This document shows positions 58,670-64,000 of a stretch of 64,000 nucleotides of DNA, in pieces. Origin of the DNA: Aristolochia californica (lineage: Eukaryota > Streptophyta > Magnoliopsida > Piperales > Aristolochiaceae); assembly GCA_029961685.1 (NCBI GenBank), contig JARWKL010000004.1, forward strand, positions 47,377,824 to 47,441,823, in the 5' to 3' direction. Position 1 is the first letter of the stretch. Every line of letters begins with the position of its first letter. The notes under the pieces were generated by a model, which did not search any database, was not told where the DNA came from, and saw only the letters and a list, made by a program, of their open reading frames with translations. The position numbers and the translations under genes were made by a program.

Positions 58670-60049
58670 ATGGATATTATGACAGAAGAAGATATGGATG
58701 TAATTATGATTGGATTGGCATGTATGATTGTCGTCATAGTAAAATACTATATATGCCCTAACAACAGAGGTGTACCACGTTCTTATAGGATGAATGGTCC
58801 GTTGTATTTGCAAAAGGCCTTAGACAAATCTCCTGTTAAATTTCGAAAAGTTTACAGGATGAATCAAATTGTATTTCACAAATTGGCAACAATACTTAAT
58901 ACCAGAGGGTTTTTATCAGCGACAAAGACCATCTCAGTGGAAGAACAACTTGCCTATTTCCTCCTAACTGTTGGTCAACAACAAGCCTATAGTGTCACAG
59001 CAGAGATGTTTGATAGATCGAATTGATCCATAAGTAAATATTTCAACAAGGTGTTGGATGCTATCCTCAAACTTCACTCTGATTATATCAAACAGCCTTC
59101 AGAACGCACACACTCGAGGATTTTAAACAATTCAATGTTTTATCCATACTTCAAGGTAACATCACTTGCCCTCTATTTAGATTACTATACAAATTTAGTC
59201 AATACTAATGGCCCCGCTTATATAATTAGGATTGTATTGGGGCTATTGATGGAAATCATATCAAAGCAAACATCTCGTTTGAAGAACAACCAAGGTTCTG
59301 GAACAGAAAGGTTATCTCTCACAAAATGTGATGGCAGCATGTACATTCGACATGCAATTCACTTATGTACTAGCTGGATGGGAGGGATCAGCAGCTGATT
59401 CTCGTGTACTGAAGGACGCATTGACTCGCCAAAATAGACTATTTGTACCTGAAGGTAAATAATATATTTTATGCAGTAATATTTTATCTATTTTATCTTT
59501 AATTATTTAATGTAGAAAATATTTGGTATTGTAGGTAAATATTATCTAGTCGATGCTGGTTATTCAATTGTACAAGGATTTTTGGCTCCATATCGAGGAA
59601 CTCGATATCATTTGCAAGAATTTGGAGATAATATTCCTAAGAATGAAAAAGAATTATTCAATCGAAGACACTCGTCTTTGCGAAATACTATTGAGAGAAC
59701 TTTTGGTGCTTTAAAAGCTCGATTTCAAATATTGAAAGGCACTCCTCCATTTTCTTTTAAGGTGCAGACAAAAATTGTCATTGCTTGTTGCATATTGCAC
59801 AATTATATACGTACAGAGGATTACAATGATATATTTGATTTGGAAGATGATGATTCGGATGATAAGTTTGGTGGAGGAGGTGATGGGGTTCAATTACGTG
59901 CAACGGACGATACAGACAGCGATGATAACGATGGTCTTGTGGAAGAGGATACCCAAGTAACAAGCTTTCGGAGGCAGCGTGCATTAGAATCCACAAGAGC
60001 CGCACAATTTCGAGATGACATAGCGACTTGCATGTGGAATGATAACTGA
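58670..60049 (+). pseudogene. Harbinger ORF2, DDE transposase (nonsense and frameshift)
   Basis: Exons: 58670-59155, 59230-59454 and 59535-60049. The DDE residues are readable: GAIDG (first D), YYLVDAGY (second D) and RNTIERTFGALKARF (E), which are typical of PIF/Harbinger (HARBI1-like) transposases. The C-terminal acidic tail (LEDDDSDD) and the end ATCMWNDN look complete. Breaks: TGA at 59024-59026 (FDRSN stop SISKYFNKVL, same frame after it) and a 1-bp deletion near 59306, after FWNRK, where the frame must shift to read a continuous QNVMAACTFDMQFTYVLAGW. This copy should be inactive. Confidence 0.88.
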
Positions 60050-60119
60050 TGAGTGTATCTTTTATTGTATTTGAACATGTGTTGTTCTTATGTACTAAAC
60101 TTGTAATTTGATGATTTTA

Positions 60120-63100
60120 ATGCTAATCACGAATTGCTTATTACAATAAAACTCTATTACATTACTAATAAAGTTGTATATTTATTTATATATTATATTT
60201 ATTAAATTTTATTACTATATTAAACTAGATATTTAAGTCTGATAAATAAAATATAATTACAATATGTATTTGATCAATTGATTAATTTTAATTTTTTGGA
60301 AATATATTATCAATTAATACTACGCATATTTCGTTTTTAATAAAATAATTCTTTATTTACTCATTATATTTATTTTTTATGTATTGTATTATATTAGTGA
60401 TTTAATAGTGGTAATATTACGTACAAATATATAGTGTATTAAAGTTATGATTAAATCAATTTTTCCTCTTAAAACATTCCATTTTAGGCTATATTATAAT
60501 TAATCATGTGCGTATTTCATTGCTTCACGTAATTACTGTATTAATGCACAATAACATATCTAATTTAATTAATAAATATATTAATATATTTTAATTATAC
60601 ATTAAATAAGTTACTCGTGTAGTAATAATGATGGTTTTACCCAATTTGGGGTTCGAGGATTATGTTGTAATTATAAGTGTACTGTACAGGTTTAGGGATT
60701 CTCTTATTTTTTATGTTTTTCTAATTAGTGGGCACTATTCACTGGAAACTGTTTTCCTGTACATGAAGGCGTCAACACTAACACAAATTCTTACCTGATC
60801 TTCATGTACATGACATGACATGATCTTCATGTTGGACATGACTTGATCTTCAAGAATCCACTTTGGGACACTAACCCCTCCTTGGTGTTAGTGTTGACGA
60901 CTTCATGTGCATTGGAAAACGGTTTCCAGTGTTAGTGCCCCAACATGAGAAAAACATAAAAAACAAGAGAATCTCTAAAACTTTACCGTGCATTTAATTA
61001 CAACATAATCCTTAAACCCCAAATCAGGTAAAACAACCATTATTAATACACGAATAAGTTATTTAATGTATAATTAAATATACTAATATATTTATTAATT
61101 GAATTAGATATTTTACTGTATATTAATATGGTAATTACATGAGCCAATGAAATACCTAAATGATTAATTACAAATAATAAATAAATAACAAAAACGAAAG
61201 TTTAATTTATTAATAACATATGATATACTTTAACCTAAAAATGAATAATTTAAGAGAAAAAATTGATCTAATCATAACTTTAACACACTATATATTTGTA
61301 CATAATATATTTTATGTATTATTAATTAATAATATATTATCACAAAATTTTAAACCATTGGTTTAATTAACTATAGCAATCAGATAATTATGCCAAAAAT
61401 AATTTATCAAATATTTATTTTAACAATATTTTAATTATGACTATTAAATCACTATTTTAATATAGTAATTGTAAAATAAATATATTAAATAAATAAAAAT
61501 AATGCGGCGCTCTGATGGTACGTCGAGAGGGAGAAGAGAAGGACGCCGAGAAGCTTTGCAACACATCTTCGACCTCCCGTGCTCTGCGACGGAGGTCGAG
61601 AGGGAGAGGAGAGGGAGGATGGCCGTTAAACCGAGGCCGATGGCTGAAATCAAAGCCGAATGGGGAAATCGATGACGAATCGAAGTAGAAATTAAAAAAA
61701 TCAAAGCTCAAATGTCAAAATCGAGCAGGAGGTTCAGAGGGAGAGCGAGTCCGAGATGGAGAGAAGGACGCATAAAGGAAGTTCATAGCGAGATGGACGC
61801 CATAGAGAGGGAGACCGGAGAGGGACGGTGGAGACGAGAGAGGGAGCAGAGAACGAGAGAGGGCTGCGGGAATGAAATGGCAGAGAGGGTGTGCGGTAGA
61901 GACAGCCCCGCGCGTGAGTCATGTAGATGATTCTCAAAATCGGGCCAAAAACACTTTCCGTCGTTTACTTTTGGGACATAAACTCCTGAGTCAGGGATGT
62001 TCATGTACATGACATGAATTTCGGTGTTTCCTAAGGGGGGGTTAGTGCCCCAAAGTGGATTCTTGAAGATCAAGTCATATCCAACATGAAGATCATGTCA
62101 TGTCATGTACATGAAGATCAGGTAAGAATTTGTGTTAGTGTTGACGACTTCATGTGCACTGGAAAACAGTTTCCAGTGTTAGTGCCCCAACATGAGAAAA
62201 ACATAAAAAATAAGAGAATTTCTAAACCTTTACAGTGCACTTAATTACAACATAATCCTTAAACCCCAAATTAGGTAAAACAACCATTATTACTACACGA
62301 ATAAATTATTTAATGTATAATTAAATATACTAATATATTTATTAATTGAATTAGATATTTTATTGTACATTAATATGGTAATTACATGAGCCAATGAAAT
62401 ACCTACATGATTAATTACAAATAATAAATAAATAACATTATAAATAACAAAAACGAAAGTAATACGTTGAGTTATTAATTTATTAATAACATATGATATA
62501 CTTTAACCTAAAAATGAATAATTTAAGAGAAAAAATTGATCTAATCATAACTTTAACACACTATATATTTGTACATAATATATTTTATGTATTATTAATT
62601 ATTAATATATTATCACAAAATTTAAAACTATTGGTTTAATTAACTATAGCAATCGGATAATTATGCTAAAAATAATTTATCAAATATTTATTTTAACAAT
62701 ATTTTAATTATGACTATTAAATCACTATTTTAATATAGTAACTATAAAATAAATAAATTAAATAAATTAAAATAATTAGTTATAAATTAAAATAATTTTT
62801 TATAAATAAAAATAATTATTTATAAATAAAAATTATAAATTAATAATTTTTATGAAGATAGTTTAATTTTTCCTAACTTAGGAAAAATTAAACCATCGTC
62901 GTCTTCCTCAGCTGCGAGCCAAAGGGCAACGACGATGGCGACGGGGACGGGCTAGTAGGCGACGGCGATGGCCAATGACGACGGCGGGCAACGACGATGG
63001 CGACGGGGACGGGCTTGTAGACAACGGCGACGACCGGCGATGGAACGAGAGAGGGCTGCGACAACACCGAGAGAGGGTTGCGGGAACAAGAGACGGTTGC

Positions 63101-63260
63101 GGAACGAGAGAGGGCTACGGCAACACCGAGAGAGGGTTGTGGAACGAGAGAGGGCTGTGGAAATGAAATGGCAGAGAGGGTGTGCGGCAGAGAGCCCCCC
63201 GAGAGACAGCCCCGCTCACCGAGAGAGAGCCCGCGCGAGAGTCATGTAGATGATTCTCAA
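60120..63260. repeat. Triplicated subterminal block: one inverted and two direct copies
   Basis: About 60120-60878 is the reverse complement of 62035 to about 62850. 60885 to about 62030 and 62132 to about 63260 are direct copies, each starting gtgttagtgttgacgacttc and ending in the gtcatgtagatgattctcaa part. The AT-rich middles are collinear; the GC-rich parts (61500-61900, 62880-63240) differ. Palindromic TCATGTACATGA occurs at 60802, 62001, 62103 and 63324 (also at 55787). No genes. Confidence 0.75.
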
Positions 63261-63444
63261 AATCGGGCGGAAAGCACTTTCCGCCCGTTACTCTTGAGAC
63301 ATGAACTTTTGAGTCATGTATCTTCATGTACATGACATGAATTTCGGCGCTCCCTAACGACATCAGGACATGAACTGCGTAATGCGCATGAAGATCATGT
63401 CCTGAGTCATGTGCACTAACCCCCCCCCCCCCCCCCCCCCCCCC

Positions 63445-64000
63445 TTATATGACTTTCTATATTCATTCTATAGTAAGACACAATTATTACAAATATTTCG
63501 CCTTAGATGAGTTTCTTTATAGGTCTCAAACATTTTCCCATAAAATGTCATCAATAACTTAACTACTCGTACAAGTTTTATTATTGTCCAATCTTAAGCA
63601 ATTATTTTATTTTAATTTATCTTTTTCTAATCCTTTTTTTTATTTCCATGTTTTAATTTTAAATTTATTATTGTTACAACTATATATTTATGATTTATCA
63701 ACTAAATAATTAATATAATTAATATAACTTTATCGGATTGATCATTAATTAACTTAATGTAAATAAATAATGAATAGATTAGACATAATTAATTTATTGA
63801 TTAATTAATTATTTATTATTGGAAAAAAAATCAAAACTCTTAACCCCTATACCATTTAACCCAGTACATGTAATTGAAGAAGTTCAGAAAATTAAGCACT
63901 GCGAGAAGGGTGTAAAAGAGCTCCAGCCGGCTCTCGTTCAAATTCTCCTTTGCCAACCACTGGTGCTTCCCCAACCACCCACTGGCAGAGTTGGCGACTG
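63445..64000. other. AT-rich flank and an open frame at the window edge
   Basis: After a 25-nt C run (63420-63444) the DNA is AT-rich. From about 63866 a + strand frame (VIEEVQKIKHCEKGVKELQP...) runs open to the last base. It has no recognised domain and may be an exon start, a retroelement piece or chance. Confidence 0.25.

Larger units (their letters stand above)
55586..63444. mobile_element. Composite PIF/Harbinger-type element cluster
   Basis: Five G/C-run termini with gttagtg/cactaac are seen: left-facing at about 55586 (diverged, ggattagtcccc), 55694 and 62035; right-facing at 60878 and 63444. The 55694 end matches the 63444 end inverted over at least 200 bp; the 55586 and 62035 ends match the 60878 end inverted. 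The cluster encodes Harbinger ORF1 (Myb/SANT) and ORF2 (DDE) on the + strand. TSDs could not be defined because of the homopolymers, so the nesting order is unresolved. Confidence 0.7.

Noticed and set aside
1..64000. CRISPR arrays, bacterial operons, rRNA genes or organellar inserts
   Set aside because: No such structures were seen; all genes have plant nuclear exon-intron form.

Overview
The window is a stretch of nuclear DNA from a flowering plant. The host genes have GT-AG introns, AT-rich introns and intergenic DNA, and plant-specific families: a KIN-12 kinesin, a cellulose synthase-like C glucan synthase, a phytocystatin, a PUB9-type U-box protein and a CIB/bHLH49-type bHLH factor. The species cannot be fixed from the sequence alone.

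Layout of the host part (1-41 kb). On the + strand are the last two exons of a T-complex 11 (TCP11) family gene (152-927). About 7.5 kb of mostly non-coding DNA follows, with a tandem repeat, a MITE-like copy, an unidentified decayed or cryptic gene and a long perfect-stem hairpin at 6270-6396. Next is an eight-exon bHLH gene (9363-11633, +), which converges on a 16-exon KIN-12 kinesin (14162-22299, -). A five-exon CSLC gene (23286-28442, -) and an intronless cystatin (29511-29885, -) follow. A two-exon U-box/ARM E3 ligase (37092-39154, +) closes the gene-rich part. A non-autonomous hAT-like element sits about 150 bp upstream of the cystatin start. A second MITE-like copy and a probable solo LTR lie before the U-box gene.

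Transposon part (41-63.4 kb). A Mutator-like element (MULE) fills 41031-55033. It is flanked by a perfect 9-bp target duplication (TTCCTACAA) and has terminal inverted repeats of about 1.6 kb. It carries a three-exon MURA-type transposase that looks uninterrupted (829 aa, - strand) and, between that gene and the left arm, eight intron-containing exons of a host 1-deoxyxylulose-5-phosphate synthase (DXS) gene. The DXS copy lacks its 5' exon, has a His-to-Arg change at the conserved catalytic histidine and a +1 frameshift, so it is a captured, dead gene fragment inside an apparently autonomous MULE. A second copy of the hAT-like element is nested in the right MULE arm, with a near-perfect 8-bp target duplication. 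Immediately to the right (55586-63444) is a composite cluster of PIF/Harbinger-type elements. It has a Myb/SANT-like ORF1 and a DDE ORF2, both broken by nonsense or frameshift changes, a telomere-like minisatellite, and several copies of shared termini and palindromes.

Most notable points: the MULE with a captured DXS gene whose left-arm promoter faces antisense to it; a TATA-containing module of about 300 bp shared by the MULE arms and the Harbinger 5' leader, although these belong to unrelated superfamilies; and an uncharacterised miRNA-like or MITE-like foldback at 6.3 kb. All gene names rest on reading translated exons by eye; no database search was run.
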